This document shows, one piece after another, positions 42,989 through 54,816 of a stretch of 64,000 bases of DNA. The notes beneath the pieces were generated by a model, which saw only the letters and a list, made by a program, of their open reading frames with translations, had not been told where the DNA came from and searched no databases. This stretch comes from Bacteroidota bacterium. GTDB taxonomy: Bacteria; Bacteroidota; Bacteroidia; Chitinophagales; Chitinophagaceae. How positions within the stretch are numbered: position 1 is the first letter of the stretch; the number at the start of each line of letters is the position of its first letter. The stretch covers positions 1 through 64,000 of the forward strand of contig JAGWWM010000005.1 in NCBI GenBank assembly GCA_018970395.1, in the 5' to 3' direction. Position numbers and translations under genes: made by a program.

Positions 42989-43283
42989 AAAACCAATCCG
43001 TAGTTTACGTGAACTCGATCGGGAGATTTTTCACCTGGAACAGGAAGTTAAACGGCTGGAGATGAAACTGGGTAACAATTATCATCATATAAAAGAGCAT
43101 TTCCCGCAGTTGCTCCTCGCTTCAGCGTTTCGCCGACAGGAAAAAATGAGTATACCTGCAATGGTATTGGGACTTTTCCTGAAGAATGAAAAAATACAAG
43201 AATTAATTCAATCTTTTACAGATCAGATTGCCGATAAAGGAGCGCATTGGATGGAAAAAATATTTAAGAAAAAAGAGGAATGA
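42966..43283 (+). CDS. Small coiled-coil protein
   Basis: Protein of 105 aa, very basic at both ends, with a coiled-coil-like helix (LRELDREIFHLEQEVKRLEM). It has no signal peptide. It overlaps the holin-like gene and probably works with it, as YqjD/YqjE-like pairs are found together elsewhere. No specific function recognised. Confidence 0.68.
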   Translation: MPTMRKIKKPIRSLRELDREIFHLEQEVKRLEMKLGNNYHHIKEHFPQLLLASAFRRQEKMSIPAMVLGLFLKNEKIQELIQSFTDQIADKGAHWMEKIFKKKEE

Positions 43284-43292
43284 TATTGGTTA

Positions 43293-44522
43293 TTATGTTT
43301 TCTCTTTTTGTTTGAAATAAAAAGTAAACAAATAGAGTGTCAATCTGTAAATCTCGAAATTCAACCAATACCAGAATAAAGCAAGTTTATGTGTTTTACG
43401 GGTAAATTCCTGAGGCGTAATTTCCTTACATTCCTCCGATATTATTTTATATAACGCCTCATGAGTACTATTCCCAAAAGACTCATTTAAAACATCCAGA
43501 TTCAATTCTATACTGGCATAAGCACTGATATTATTGACATTGTAAGATCCTGCGGTGACCCATTTACGATCATACACCGATATTTTTCCGTGCAGAATAT
43601 GACGATGATACTCAAATATCCGGATTTGATTTCTCATGATCCAGGGATACCAGTATTTTTCAGCTGCTTTAGCGAGTACTACATCTGAAATGCCGGAAAT
43701 AATCAGCGTAATTTTTACCCCTCTTTTGGCGGCTTTCGCCAGTGCATTTCGAATGATGCTGCCGGGTAAAAAATAACTCGACATAATGATGATTTCATCC
43801 TGGGCACGATGCATCATTTCCAGATAACTCCTCGTGATCTCTACTTTTCCCGCCACCCAATCGTTTCTTCTTGTCCGCACATAACAGATGGGGTGATGGT
43901 TGTTGTTGTAATGTCGTTGCGGTTGCCGAATCGTTTTTCCAAGTCCCAGTCTAGATTTATTCCAATATTGAATACAGTTTTTTTCCAGTGCAAAAGCAGT
44001 TTCTCCCTGCACCCAAATTGCCCAATCTAGCCAGGCGGGTGCATCCGGAAAATCATTGTAGCGATTGCTGATATTAATGCCTCCCACTAAAGCTTGTTTG
44101 CCATCCACTACCACTACTTTGTGATGTAATCTTCTCCCGAAATAAAAATATTTGCTTTTGAGTAAAGGCTGAAACCAGCGAATTTTAATCCCATTTTCCT
44201 TCATTCTTTTCCGGAAATTGCTGCTCAGATTTTTAGAGGAATAACCGTCTAAAAAAAGATAAACTTTCACACCTCTCATTGCGGCCTCACAAAGGGCATG
44301 GGATACCTGTGAGCCGGTTTCGTCTTCATCATAGATATACACCTGCAAATGAATCACCTCCTTCGCCTCATTAATCATCGTTAAAAGGCGTTCAAAATAT
44401 GGGCTTCCCCCTCGTAACAGGGTCACCTGATTAAAGGAACTGTAAACCGCGGAGCCTGAAATTGAAATGCCGGACAAATGAATCGTTTTTTCTAAATTAA
44501 CGGCTTCTTGCATCATAACCAA
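43293..44522 (-). CDS. Phospholipase D-family / cardiolipin synthase-like protein
   Basis: Protein of 409 aa with two HKD motifs: HHKVVVVDGKQALVGGIN and HGKISVYDRKWVTAGSYNVN. Each HxKxxxxD forms half of the active site. ClsA/ClsB-type enzymes join two phosphatidyl groups to make cardiolipin. There is no N-terminal membrane helix, so it is ClsB-like. It is convergent with the holin-like operon, nine bases away. Confidence 0.88.
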   Translation of the reverse strand: MVMMQEAVNLEKTIHLSGISISGSAVYSSFNQVTLLRGGSPYFERLLTMINEAKEVIHLQVYIYDEDETGSQVSHALCEAAMRGVKVYLFLDGYSSKNLSSNFRKRMKENGIKIRWFQPLLKSKYFYFGRRLHHKVVVVDGKQALVGGINISNRYNDFPDAPAWLDWAIWVQGETAFALEKNCIQYWNKSRLGLGKTIRQPQRHYNNNHHPICYVRTRRNDWVAGKVEITRSYLEMMHRAQDEIIIMSSYFLPGSIIRNALAKAAKRGVKITLIISGISDVVLAKAAEKYWYPWIMRNQIRIFEYHRHILHGKISVYDRKWVTAGSYNVNNISAYASIELNLDVLNESFGNSTHEALYKIISEECKEITPQEFTRKTHKLALFWYWLNFEIYRLTLYLFTFYFKQKEKT

Positions 44523-44652
44523 ACACGAATGTCATACTATAGCCATATAGGATTTGACGGCATCTCTTTTTTGATTAATTTGCCGACCTTAGCAAACAAA
44601 ATTCTTCCCTTCCAACCAGGAAACAGGGTACTCAGTTTTTTAAATTAAGCAA

Positions 44653-47337
44653 ATGAAAATTCATTTTTACTTAAGATTCCATACAGTATATGGTCAGACG
44701 CTGCATCTTTCGGTTAATCATCCGGCGTTTGAAAAATTATCTGCATCCTCGATGCCCATGCAGTATCTAAATGATGATTACTGGAGTGTAACAATAGAAG
44801 TCAATGGTTCGGAAGATATCCCTTTTCAATATCATTATCAACTCCATACATCAGAAGGAGAAGTGTCAGAATGGGGGAATGACCGGGTGCTGGAATTTAA
44901 AAAAATCAATGTTGAAGAGCTTACTGTGATAGATACCTGGAACCATGCTGGAGAATATGAGAATGTTTTTTTCACTCAACCCTTTACGCAGGTTCTGCTA
45001 CCCAAACATCCTGCAGAAGCTGTTAAGCTCTCTAAATTAACGACGCATATTTTCAAAGTAAAGGCACCACTGCTGACGGAAAATCAGGTGTTGTGCGTAA
45101 CCGGCAGTAACGATGCGTTGGGAAACTGGGGTAAAAAATCGCCCGTGCTGATGGTGCGGGAGGGGAACTGGTGGGTGGCACCGGTTCAACTGGGAAAAGA
45201 AAGTTTTCCGATCGCTTACAAGTACGGGGTTTATGATACGCAATCGCAGTCCATCCTCGGCTATGAAAGCGGCAACAATCGCATGCTTTATGATGGTACG
45301 GCGAAAAAGAAAATCACAATACTGCATGACGGTTTTGCACAATTACCCAATAATACCTGGAGAGGAGCGGGGATTGCTATTCCGGTGTTTAGTCTGCGTA
45401 CCGAAAACAGTTTTGGAGTAGGGGAATTTAATGATATCAAATTACTGGCCGACTGGTCGAAGCAGGTCTCATTAAAGCTCATACAATTGCTGCCCGTGAA
45501 TGATACCACAGCTACGCATACCTGGACGGATTCCTATCCTTATGCAGCTATTTCCGCTTTTGCCCTTCATCCGATGTATGTCAATATCGCTACTATTGCA
45601 GGCAAGAAAACGCATGAGGTGGTCAAAAAGCTGGCTTCGAAACAAAAAGCACTCAATACGCTTACGGTGGTTGATTATGAAACCGTAATGAAATATAAGT
45701 GGGAGGCGTTGAAAGCGCTGTATGCTGAACAGAAAAAATCATTTCATCAGGAACCCGAATTCATCTCTTTTTTCAACGAGAACAAGCATTGGCTGGAGCC
45801 TTACGCGGCATTTTCTTATTTAAGAGATTTGAATGGTACGCCTGATTTTTCTCAATGGAAAAAATACAATATTTATGAGGAAGAAGAAATTGCCAAACTT
45901 TGTCAGCCTTCCAAAAAACACTACGACGAGATTGCCGTTTTCTATTTCACGCAATACCATTTGCATAAACAACTCAAAGAGGCAACCGCTTATGCACATG
46001 AGCAGGGATTGATTTTGAAAGGAGATATTCCCATTGGTATTTATCGTAACAGTTGTGATGCCTGGGTAGCCCCTGAATTGTATAATATGGACAAGCAGGC
46101 AGGAGCGCCCCCCGATGATTTTGCAGTGAAGGGACAAAACTGGGGATTTCCTACGTATAACTGGAAGCGGATGGCAGCGGATGGGTTTGACTGGTGGAAA
46201 AAACGCTTCGAACAAATGAGTCATTATTTTGATGCTTTTCGCATTGACCACATATTAGGTTTCTTCAGAATATGGAGTATTCCCATGCATGCGGTAGAAG
46301 GTATTCTCGGACATTTTGTGCCTGCCATACCCGTACATGTGAGTGAGTTTGGTCAACAGGGCATTTGGTTTGATTATGAACGTTTTTGTAGGCCTTATCT
46401 AACTGATGAGGTATTTAAGGAACTGCTCGGAGCAGATGCAGCTTGGCTTTATGGCTTTGTTGAATCCAAGGGGTTGGGCAGATACCAATTGAAAGAAGAC
46501 TTCAATACCCAAAGAAAAGTAGAAGCTCATTTTGCGAAGCAGGAAGATAATGAAATGAATCGGAGGATGCAGCAGGCCTTGTATGATTGTATCAGCAATG
46601 TCATTTTACTGGAACCCGATGATAGTAATGGTCAGGATTTTCATTTCCGGATTTCGATGAGCAGCACCCTTTCTTTCCGGTATTTGGATAATGATATCAA
46701 ATGGCGACTCGAAGCGCTTTATGTCAATTATTTCTTCCGTCGTCAGGATGAATTCTGGAAGAAAGAGGCGATGGAGAAATTGCCCGCCCTAAAAAGATCA
46801 ACGAATATGCTGATTTGTGGCGAAGATCTTGGAATGGTGCCCGGATGTGTACCTGATGTGATGAAACAATTGGGAATGTTGAGCCTCGAAATACAACGCA
46901 TGCCCAAAGATCCTACGCGTACTTTTTTCCATCCTGCCGATGCGCCTTATTTGAGTGTAGTTACGCCATCTACCCATGATATGAGTACCATCAGAGGCTG
47001 GTGGGAAGAAGATCGTTCGAAAACGCAAGATTTTTATAATCATCAATTAGGTCATTTTGGCGGCGCTCCCTTTTATTGTGAACCCTGGATTGTCAAAGAG
47101 ATATTGGTTCAGCATGTGCATTCTCCCGCCATGTGGAGTATTTTCCAGATACAGGAATTGCTGGGTATGAGTCCTGCATTACGCAGACAAAATCCTGATG
47201 AAGAAAGAATTAATGTTCCTGCCAATCCGAAGCATTACTGGCAATACAGAATGCATTTAAGTGTGGAGGAACTGATGAAGGAAACCGCGTTTAATGAGGA
47301 AGTACGTAGTTTGATCGTTACGTCGGGCAGAGCTTAA
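44653..47337 (+). CDS. malQ: 4-alpha-glucanotransferase with two CBM20 domains
   Basis: GH77 amylomaltase of 894 aa, which transfers maltooligosaccharides. Two starch-binding CBM20 domains occupy about residues 1-110 and 125-240 (the second has NQVLCVTGSNDALGNWGKKS). The GH77 barrel follows, with nucleophile Asp in FDAFRIDHILGFFRIW, acid Glu in LICGEDLGMVPGC and the third Asp in STHDMSTIRGWWEE. The domain order is that of the plant DPE2-like enzymes found in Bacteroidota. The dipeptide epimerase starts 18 bases downstream. Confidence 0.95.
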   Translation: MKIHFYLRFHTVYGQTLHLSVNHPAFEKLSASSMPMQYLNDDYWSVTIEVNGSEDIPFQYHYQLHTSEGEVSEWGNDRVLEFKKINVEELTVIDTWNHAGEYENVFFTQPFTQVLLPKHPAEAVKLSKLTTHIFKVKAPLLTENQVLCVTGSNDALGNWGKKSPVLMVREGNWWVAPVQLGKESFPIAYKYGVYDTQSQSILGYESGNNRMLYDGTAKKKITILHDGFAQLPNNTWRGAGIAIPVFSLRTENSFGVGEFNDIKLLADWSKQVSLKLIQLLPVNDTTATHTWTDSYPYAAISAFALHPMYVNIATIAGKKTHEVVKKLASKQKALNTLTVVDYETVMKYKWEALKALYAEQKKSFHQEPEFISFFNENKHWLEPYAAFSYLRDLNGTPDFSQWKKYNIYEEEEIAKLCQPSKKHYDEIAVFYFTQYHLHKQLKEATAYAHEQGLILKGDIPIGIYRNSCDAWVAPELYNMDKQAGAPPDDFAVKGQNWGFPTYNWKRMAADGFDWWKKRFEQMSHYFDAFRIDHILGFFRIWSIPMHAVEGILGHFVPAIPVHVSEFGQQGIWFDYERFCRPYLTDEVFKELLGADAAWLYGFVESKGLGRYQLKEDFNTQRKVEAHFAKQEDNEMNRRMQQALYDCISNVILLEPDDSNGQDFHFRISMSSTLSFRYLDNDIKWRLEALYVNYFFRRQDEFWKKEAMEKLPALKRSTNMLICGEDLGMVPGCVPDVMKQLGMLSLEIQRMPKDPTRTFFHPADAPYLSVVTPSTHDMSTIRGWWEEDRSKTQDFYNHQLGHFGGAPFYCEPWIVKEILVQHVHSPAMWSIFQIQELLGMSPALRRQNPDEERINVPANPKHYWQYRMHLSVEELMKETAFNEEVRSLIVTSGRA

Positions 47338-47355
47338 TCTGATGTTTGAACCATC

Positions 47356-48390
47356 ATGCCTCTTATCGTAAAATATAAATCAATTGCTACTCCCTTTGTC
47401 CATCCTTTTACCATTTCCAAGGGATCCAAGACCCATCAACCTGCGTTGATTGTGTCTCTTGAATGCAGGGGTTACAAAGGTTATGGAGAAGCTCCTGCCA
47501 TATCGTATTACAACATTACGGTGGAGCAGATGATAGAAGAGCTGGAAAGAAAGAAAAAAATGGTAGAGCAGTTTGCCTTTACCGATCCCGAGAGATACTG
47601 GCATTATCTTCATCATTTATTTCCCAAAAATCCTTTTTTAGTCTGCGCGTTGGATATGGCCGCCTGGGATATGACGGGGAAGATGAGAAAAAAACCATTG
47701 GATCAGTTGTGGGGTTTGAATTCAGCGCATATACCCTTGTGTGATTATACCATTGGGGTTGACCGTATTGAAAACATGGTTGCTAAAATGCAAGCGAAGC
47801 CCTGGCCGATTTATAAAATAAAAGTAGGAGTGGAGGGGGATATTGAGATGGTGAAGGCTCTTAGAACCTATACAGATGCGGTTTTTCGTGCAGATGCCAA
47901 CGGAGGATGGACGTTGGAACAAGCCTTGGATAAAATTCCTCAATTAAAATCTTTAGGTGTTGAATTCATTGAGCAACCGCTGGCTAAAGATGATTGGGAG
48001 GGGATGAAAGTTTTATATGAAAAATCACCGCTGCCAATTCTTGCCGACGAATCCTGCGTTGCTGAACAGGATGTTGAAAAATGTGCAGGATATTTTCATG
48101 GCATCAATATCAAGCTGACCAAATGCAGTGGTCTCACACCTGCAAGAAGGATGATTGAAAAAGCAAGGACGCTGAATCTTTCTGTAATGCTGGGGTCTAT
48201 GAATGAAACCTCTTTAGGTTCTGCAGCAATTGGCAGACTGGCTCCTTTAGCTGATTATTTAGATATGGATGGTCCGTTATTGCTGGCAGAAGATATTGCC
48301 CAGGGGATTCAGTATCAAGAGGGAAAAGTATCCCTCAGTCAATTACCCGGGTTGGGGGTTACCTTAGATGAATCTGTTAGTAATCTTTAA
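47356..48390 (+). CDS. Dipeptide (L-Ala-D/L-Glu) epimerase
   Basis: Enolase-superfamily epimerase of 344 aa, expected to interconvert L-Ala-D-Glu and L-Ala-L-Glu during peptidoglycan recycling. The active site is complete: catalytic Lys in WPIYKIKVG, metal Asp/Glu/Asp in FRADANGGW, FIEQPLAKDDW and ILADESC, and the second Lys in INIKLTKCSG. The start has the usual LIVKYKSIATPFVHPFTISK. Stands directly behind malQ on the same strand. Confidence 0.92.
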   Translation: MPLIVKYKSIATPFVHPFTISKGSKTHQPALIVSLECRGYKGYGEAPAISYYNITVEQMIEELERKKKMVEQFAFTDPERYWHYLHHLFPKNPFLVCALDMAAWDMTGKMRKKPLDQLWGLNSAHIPLCDYTIGVDRIENMVAKMQAKPWPIYKIKVGVEGDIEMVKALRTYTDAVFRADANGGWTLEQALDKIPQLKSLGVEFIEQPLAKDDWEGMKVLYEKSPLPILADESCVAEQDVEKCAGYFHGINIKLTKCSGLTPARRMIEKARTLNLSVMLGSMNETSLGSAAIGRLAPLADYLDMDGPLLLAEDIAQGIQYQEGKVSLSQLPGLGVTLDESVSNL

Positions 48391-48487
48391 ATTATTATTT
48401 CGGGATTCAATAGGAACAAAGTCAACTCCTAAGGGGTGAAATGATACTGAGATAAAACTAGATATGTTTAACGAACCGGTAGGAGTT

Positions 48488-48515
48488 GTAGAGACGCACA
48501 ATTGTGCGTCTCTAC
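48488..48515. repeat. Perfect 28-bp palindrome (GAGACGCA family)
   Basis: GTAGAGACGCACAA joined to TTGTGCGTCTCTAC, perfectly palindromic, in the spacer after the epimerase gene. A shorter relative lies at 63113-63138. It would form a cruciform or RNA hairpin and may terminate transcription in both directions. Confidence 0.8.
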
Positions 48516-48536
48516 GGCACGCCGAACAGTAATGCG

Positions 48537-48566
48537 TGAGATCCTTCGCTTACGCTCAGGATGACG
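48537..48566. repeat. Family A isolated right arm
   Basis: GAGATCCTTCGCTTACGCTC AGGATGACG with no left arm. It is the only family A sequence seen outside the polysaccharide region. Confidence 0.75.
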
Positions 48567-48593
48567 GTTACGAAATAGGTGTCGTTTGAATGG

Positions 48594-48893
48594 TCAGTTG
48601 CTGAATTTGGCGTACAGTATAATCAACCCATACATCACCGTCATAGCGAAAATGCCAATGGCAGTCTTGTCTTTACGATTGTTGATATAAAGGGTAAAAA
48701 GAACAATATTGACAATAAGACTCAAACTGCCGACGGCAGTGAGCATAGCTGAATTTTCAAAGAAAAAAACAATAAACTCGCGGAGAGAATATACGGAAGC
48801 ATCTACTTTAATATAATAGTAAAGAACAATGCCCAGGATGGGAGCGAGAGATCCCATGGCAATCCCTAAAGGGTACTTATCTATTTTCAACAT
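48594..48893 (-). CDS. Hypothetical three-helix membrane protein
   Basis: Protein of 99 aa with three hydrophobic segments (IAMGSLAPILGIVLYYYI, MLTAVGSLSLIVNIVLFTLY, IGIFAMTVMYGLIILYA). The initial LKIDKYPLGIAMGSLAPI is typical of a small Bacteroidota-specific family next to surE. Its start overlaps the surE stop by one base, so it is likely co-transcribed. Function unknown. Confidence 0.75.
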   Translation of the reverse strand: MLKIDKYPLGIAMGSLAPILGIVLYYYIKVDASVYSLREFIVFFFENSAMLTAVGSLSLIVNIVLFTLYINNRKDKTAIGIFAMTVMYGLIILYAKFSN

Positions 48894-49690
48894 CAGCCTT
48901 TGATTTTGTTTTCGAGTTGTTTTTTCAATTCATAATCTGTAAGGTCGTATTGTATAGGTACTACACTGACATAGTTATTGGCAAGTGCCCATACATCGGT
49001 ATCTTTCCCTTTATCAAAATTTTTGAATTCACCCGTGAGCCAGTAATATTTTCTTCCCGCAGGGTCTTTTCGTTCGTCAAATTCCTCTTCATATTTAGCA
49101 TAGGCTTGCCGGCAAACCTTTATTCCCTTGATTAATTCCTTTGATACTTTAGGGATGTTTACATTCAGACATAAATGCGGATTTTTAATTTTCAGTTTAA
49201 GCACCTGTTCCACAATTTTGCGTACGTACAACTGAGAGGCGGAAAAATCAGCTTCCATGCTATAATCTAACAATGAAAAACCTATGCTGGGGATTTTTTC
49301 AATACTTGCTTCTATGGCGGCACTCATGGTGCCGCTGTAAATAACATTAATACTATGGTTGGCGCCGTGATTGATGCCGCTTAAACAGATATCCGGTTTT
49401 TGATGCAGGATTTTGTCCACCGCCAGTTTTACACAATCCACCGGGGTGCCGCTGCATTGCCAGGAGTCAACCCCTTCAAATTGATGAACTTTGTGCAACC
49501 GCAGCGGATAGCCAATGGTAATGGCATGCCCCATGCCGCTCTGAGGTTTATCCGGCGCTACAACAATAATTTTACCCAAATCTTTTACCGCTTCGACCAG
49601 GTTTTTGATACCGGGGGCGGTAATTCCATCATCATTGGTGATCAGGATCACCGGTTGCTTCGTTTTTTTATCTTTTTTTGCGCCTGGCAT
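48893..49690 (-). CDS. surE: 5'/3'-nucleotidase SurE
   Basis: Survival protein E of 265 aa, a metal-dependent nucleoside monophosphate phosphatase. The N-terminal metal site is ILITNDDGITAPGI. Other motifs are VAPDKPQSGMGHAITIGYPL and LSGINHGANHSINVIYSGTM. Divergent from the CBS-domain gene, with a 103-base A/T-rich spacer. Confidence 0.96.
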   Translation of the reverse strand: MPGAKKDKKTKQPVILITNDDGITAPGIKNLVEAVKDLGKIIVVAPDKPQSGMGHAITIGYPLRLHKVHQFEGVDSWQCSGTPVDCVKLAVDKILHQKPDICLSGINHGANHSINVIYSGTMSAAIEASIEKIPSIGFSLLDYSMEADFSASQLYVRKIVEQVLKLKIKNPHLCLNVNIPKVSKELIKGIKVCRQAYAKYEEEFDERKDPAGRKYYWLTGEFKNFDKGKDTDVWALANNYVSVVPIQYDLTDYELKKQLENKIKG

Positions 49691-49793
49691 GTATTTGTTT
49701 TATTTATGATGTTTACAAAATTAACACATGATGCTTTTATTTAATAATCTATTTATATTGCTCTGATTTAAAGTAACTTTATAAAAATTTTTT

Positions 49794-50243
49794 ATGCGTA
49801 CCGTTGCAGATATTCTCCACAAAAAATCGCCTGTTTTTAACCAAATAGATGCGGATGCTAAAGTCATTCAGGGACTTCAGTTGATGAATTCTGTCAATCT
49901 AAGTTACCTGGTGGTGATGAAAGAAGACCATTTTCAAGGTATCTTTTCAGAAAGAGATTATAGCCGTAATGTCATTTTAAAGGGTTTGCATAGTGATACT
50001 ACACATATCAAAGAAGTAATGAGTACATCGTTACCCTTTGTAAGTTCTACCGATACCGTTGAGCATTGTATGCAGTTGCTCAATAGTCATAAAACACGCT
50101 ATCTCGTTGTGTTTGATGATGAAGTATTTCGTGGTGTGATCACCATCAATGATGTATTGAGGGAAGCGCTTGCCAGCAAGGAGCTGGTATTTGATGAGGC
50201 CGTCATCAAAGCAACCACAGAATTACAGGATAAAGTATTTTAA
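49794..50243 (+). CDS. CBS-domain protein (two CBS repeats)
   Basis: Protein of 149 aa made only of a Bateman pair. CBS1 has LMNSVNLSYLVVMKEDHFQG followed by IFSERDYSR, and CBS2 has LLNSHKTRYLVVFDDEVFRG then VITINDVLRE. Such stand-alone modules bind adenine nucleotides and regulate partners. It precedes proC by 16 bases, and co-transcription is likely. Confidence 0.9.
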   Translation: MRTVADILHKKSPVFNQIDADAKVIQGLQLMNSVNLSYLVVMKEDHFQGIFSERDYSRNVILKGLHSDTTHIKEVMSTSLPFVSSTDTVEHCMQLLNSHKTRYLVVFDDEVFRGVITINDVLREALASKELVFDEAVIKATTELQDKVF

Positions 50244-50259
50244 TTTCAATTTAGTTTAC

Positions 50260-51048
50260 ATGAATAAAAAGATTGCCATTATTGGAGGAGGGAATTTAGG
50301 CATTGCTATCGCAGAAGGGTTGCTCAAAAGTGGCTTTTCTCTACCCGAACATCTGATTATTACGAAAAGGAATATTGCTACTTTAGCAGAAATTGAACAA
50401 AGAGGGGTATTGGTAAGTGCAGACAACGAGGAGGCATTACGCTATGCAGATTTGATTTTACTGGCTGTCAAACCTTATCAGGTTGAAGAAGTAGTTACCC
50501 GCTTTAAATCTCACATTGATCCAACCCGACATGTGTTAGTGAGTGTCGTTACAGGAGTGGACATCAAATCACTGACCACCTGGGCCGGAGATGCTGTTCC
50601 TGTGGTTCGCGCCATGCCGAATACGGCTATTGCTATACAGCAAAGCATGACTTGCATTTGTCATCATAATACCGGACAGCTGCAATTAGACTACATCCGC
50701 GATCTTTTTTCCCAACTGGGCAGGGTAGTGATGCTGGATGAGAAGTTGATGGATGCCGCTACCGTTTTGGGTGCCTGCGGCATTGCTTTCGCATTAAGAT
50801 ATATTAGGGCAAGTATCCAGGGAGGAATAGAAATTGGCTTCGATGCCAAAACAGCCGCCCTGATAGCGGCACAAACGGTCAATGGAGCAGCCGAGCTGCT
50901 GATTCAGAAAGGTGCCCATCCCGAACAAGAAATTGATAAAGTAACCACCCCGCAGGGTTGCACCATAGCCGGCCTGAATGAGATGGAGCACAAAGGATTC
51001 AGTTCTTCCCTTATTATGGGCATCAAAGCCAGCTACGACCGCATCTGA
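50260..51048 (+). CDS. proC: Pyrroline-5-carboxylate reductase
   Basis: Proline biosynthesis enzyme of 262 aa that reduces pyrroline-5-carboxylate with NAD(P)H. ATG 50260 starts the Rossmann motif (KKIAIIGGGNLGIAIAEGLL); the upstream track start lies inside the CBS gene. VVRAMPNTAIAIQQSMT and the C-terminal VTTPQGCTIAGLNEME are family signatures. Full length. Confidence 0.95.
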   Translation: MNKKIAIIGGGNLGIAIAEGLLKSGFSLPEHLIITKRNIATLAEIEQRGVLVSADNEEALRYADLILLAVKPYQVEEVVTRFKSHIDPTRHVLVSVVTGVDIKSLTTWAGDAVPVVRAMPNTAIAIQQSMTCICHHNTGQLQLDYIRDLFSQLGRVVMLDEKLMDAATVLGACGIAFALRYIRASIQGGIEIGFDAKTAALIAAQTVNGAAELLIQKGAHPEQEIDKVTTPQGCTIAGLNEMEHKGFSSSLIMGIKASYDRI

Positions 51049-51077
51049 TTTTCTTTTTTTTCAAATTGATGCCATGA

Positions 51078-52814
<1,737 letters not shown>

Positions 52815-52892
52815 TTCAATACCTCCAACCAACCCTTTTTTAAATAGGAGAGAAACCGTCGTTTCTTTACCTTTGCCCCCTAAATTTTAAGA

Positions 52893-54731
52893 ATGAATTT
52901 TGACAAAAATACAACCATCGGATTCGTACTCCTGATGGCGCTTCTTTTCGGCTACATCTTCGTGACCAATAAACAACAGGCAGCCCTGATGGTGGAGAAA
53001 CATAAACAAGACTCCATCGCTAAAATAGCCCAACTCAAACAATCCAAAAAATCACAACCGATTGTTGCAGACAGTACACCTCTTATCAAGAAGGACTCCA
53101 CACCTGTTTCAGTATGGAACAACAACACAACACCGGAACAATTACAAGTAATAGAAACGGAATTGCTGAAAATTACCTTTACCAATAAAGGGGGATATCC
53201 GAAATCCATCGAACTGAAAAAACATAAAGGTCATAATGGCCAACCGGTTATTCTGGGTGAAAAAAATCATCTGCTGAGCTATCCGGTACTCAACGATAAA
53301 AATGAAACTGTTTCTACTGCTGATGTGGTTTTTACCCTACAACCCTCTGCGGCTTCCAATGACAGTTTTCAATATGTCTCTTATGTGATGCAGGATCCCA
53401 GCGGAAAAAAAATCGAACACCGCTACCAGATTCCGCAACATGATTATATGATAGACTGGAGTATCCGTATAGAAAAGGTAAATAGTCTGGTTGCCGGTCA
53501 ATCACTCAATCTCAGATGGAATATCACGACCGGTCAGCAGGAACGTGATCTTAAGTATGAAAAAGGACAAAGCAATATAGGTTTCTTTGAAAACAATGCT
53601 TACGATTTCAATGCTGCCGGAACAGGTGATTCCAAAGAGCTGGGCAGCCAAACCAAATGGATTGGCGTGAAGCAACAGTTTTTCAATACCACCCTTATTG
53701 CTCCCAATGAGTTTTCTAAAGTACAAACGGAGTGGGCCGTTCCCGGGGAAGAAGCCGACTCTCTTCATGAAGTGATGAAAGTCAACAGCACCCTCTCTTT
53801 CAACACCGGCGGTGCTTCTGAAATTACTATTCCACTCAAAATGTATTATGGACCCAATGACTTTAAAGCGCTTCAGAAATATGAGTTGGGACTCGAAAAT
53901 CATGTGCAATTAGGTTACGGCATTTTCGCTTTCGTAAAATATATCAATCGGATGATGGTGATGCCGGTATTCAATTTTTTACATAACAATATTGGCAGTC
54001 TTGGAATTGTAATTCTACTGCTTACTTTCTTCATTCGACTGATTATTTCTCCGCTCACCTATACCAGTTATCTGAGTGGTGCTAAAATGAAAGTCTTACG
54101 TCCGGAAATTGATGAATTGAAAAAGAAGTATGGCGATGATCAGCAGACTTTCAGCATGGAGCAAATGAAATTATTCAGACAGGCCGGTGTGAATCCGCTC
54201 GGTGGTTGCATTCCTGCTTTGTTACAGATTCCCATCTTCTTTGCGCTTTACAGTTTCTTTAATGCTACGCTTTCCTTAAGAGGAGAAAGTTTCTTGTGGT
54301 CTCACGATCTTTCCGGATACGACAGCATTGCAACATTACCCTTTAGCATTCCCTGGTATGGCGATCATGTGAGTTTATTTACCATTACAGCTACGCTGAC
54401 CAGTTTGCTCATTTCTGTTTACAATACCCAAATGACGCCGCAGCAGGATAATCCTGTATTCAAATACATGATTTATATTTTCCCGCTGATGTTGTTGTTT
54501 ATCTTCAATAGTCTTCCTTCAGCCCTTACCTGGTATTATACCGTTTCGAATCTGGTTACTTTGTTGTTGCAACTGATCATTCAAAAGTTCATCATCAACG
54601 AAGCGAAGATTCATGCCAAAATTCAGGAAAATAGGAAAAAGCCGGTAACCCAATCCAAATGGCAGCAAAAGCTCGAGCAAATGCAACAGACCAATCAGAA
54701 ATTGCAGGAGATGAAGAAGAAAGGGAAATAG
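52893..54731 (+). CDS. yidC: Membrane protein insertase YidC
   Basis: YidC of 612 aa. An N-terminal helix (TTIGFVLLMALLFGYIFVTN) is followed by a large periplasmic beta domain, then the conserved five-helix core from about residue 350, with FIRLIISPLTYTSYLSGAKM and the LGGCIPALLQIPIFFALYSF segment. The C-terminal tail is basic and Gln-rich (KWQQKLEQMQQTNQKLQEMK), suited to ribosome contact. It inserts membrane proteins alone or with Sec. Confidence 0.97.
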   Translation: MNFDKNTTIGFVLLMALLFGYIFVTNKQQAALMVEKHKQDSIAKIAQLKQSKKSQPIVADSTPLIKKDSTPVSVWNNNTTPEQLQVIETELLKITFTNKGGYPKSIELKKHKGHNGQPVILGEKNHLLSYPVLNDKNETVSTADVVFTLQPSAASNDSFQYVSYVMQDPSGKKIEHRYQIPQHDYMIDWSIRIEKVNSLVAGQSLNLRWNITTGQQERDLKYEKGQSNIGFFENNAYDFNAAGTGDSKELGSQTKWIGVKQQFFNTTLIAPNEFSKVQTEWAVPGEEADSLHEVMKVNSTLSFNTGGASEITIPLKMYYGPNDFKALQKYELGLENHVQLGYGIFAFVKYINRMMVMPVFNFLHNNIGSLGIVILLLTFFIRLIISPLTYTSYLSGAKMKVLRPEIDELKKKYGDDQQTFSMEQMKLFRQAGVNPLGGCIPALLQIPIFFALYSFFNATLSLRGESFLWSHDLSGYDSIATLPFSIPWYGDHVSLFTITATLTSLLISVYNTQMTPQQDNPVFKYMIYIFPLMLLFIFNSLPSALTWYYTVSNLVTLLLQLIIQKFIINEAKIHAKIQENRKKPVTQSKWQQKLEQMQQTNQKLQEMKKKGK

Positions 54732-54816
54732 TAATTAGTAATTAATAATTAGTAATAATTTATAGTCAGTCGTTTAGGTTTAGGATAACCAACAACTTAC
54801 AACCTACAACCTCATC
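54732..54816. repeat. A/T-rich spacer ending in a family C repeat
   Basis: TTAGTAATTAATAATTAGTA is followed by CAACTTACAACCTACAACCT before the hisH ATG. This is the only family C copy in the housekeeping half. Confidence 0.55.
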
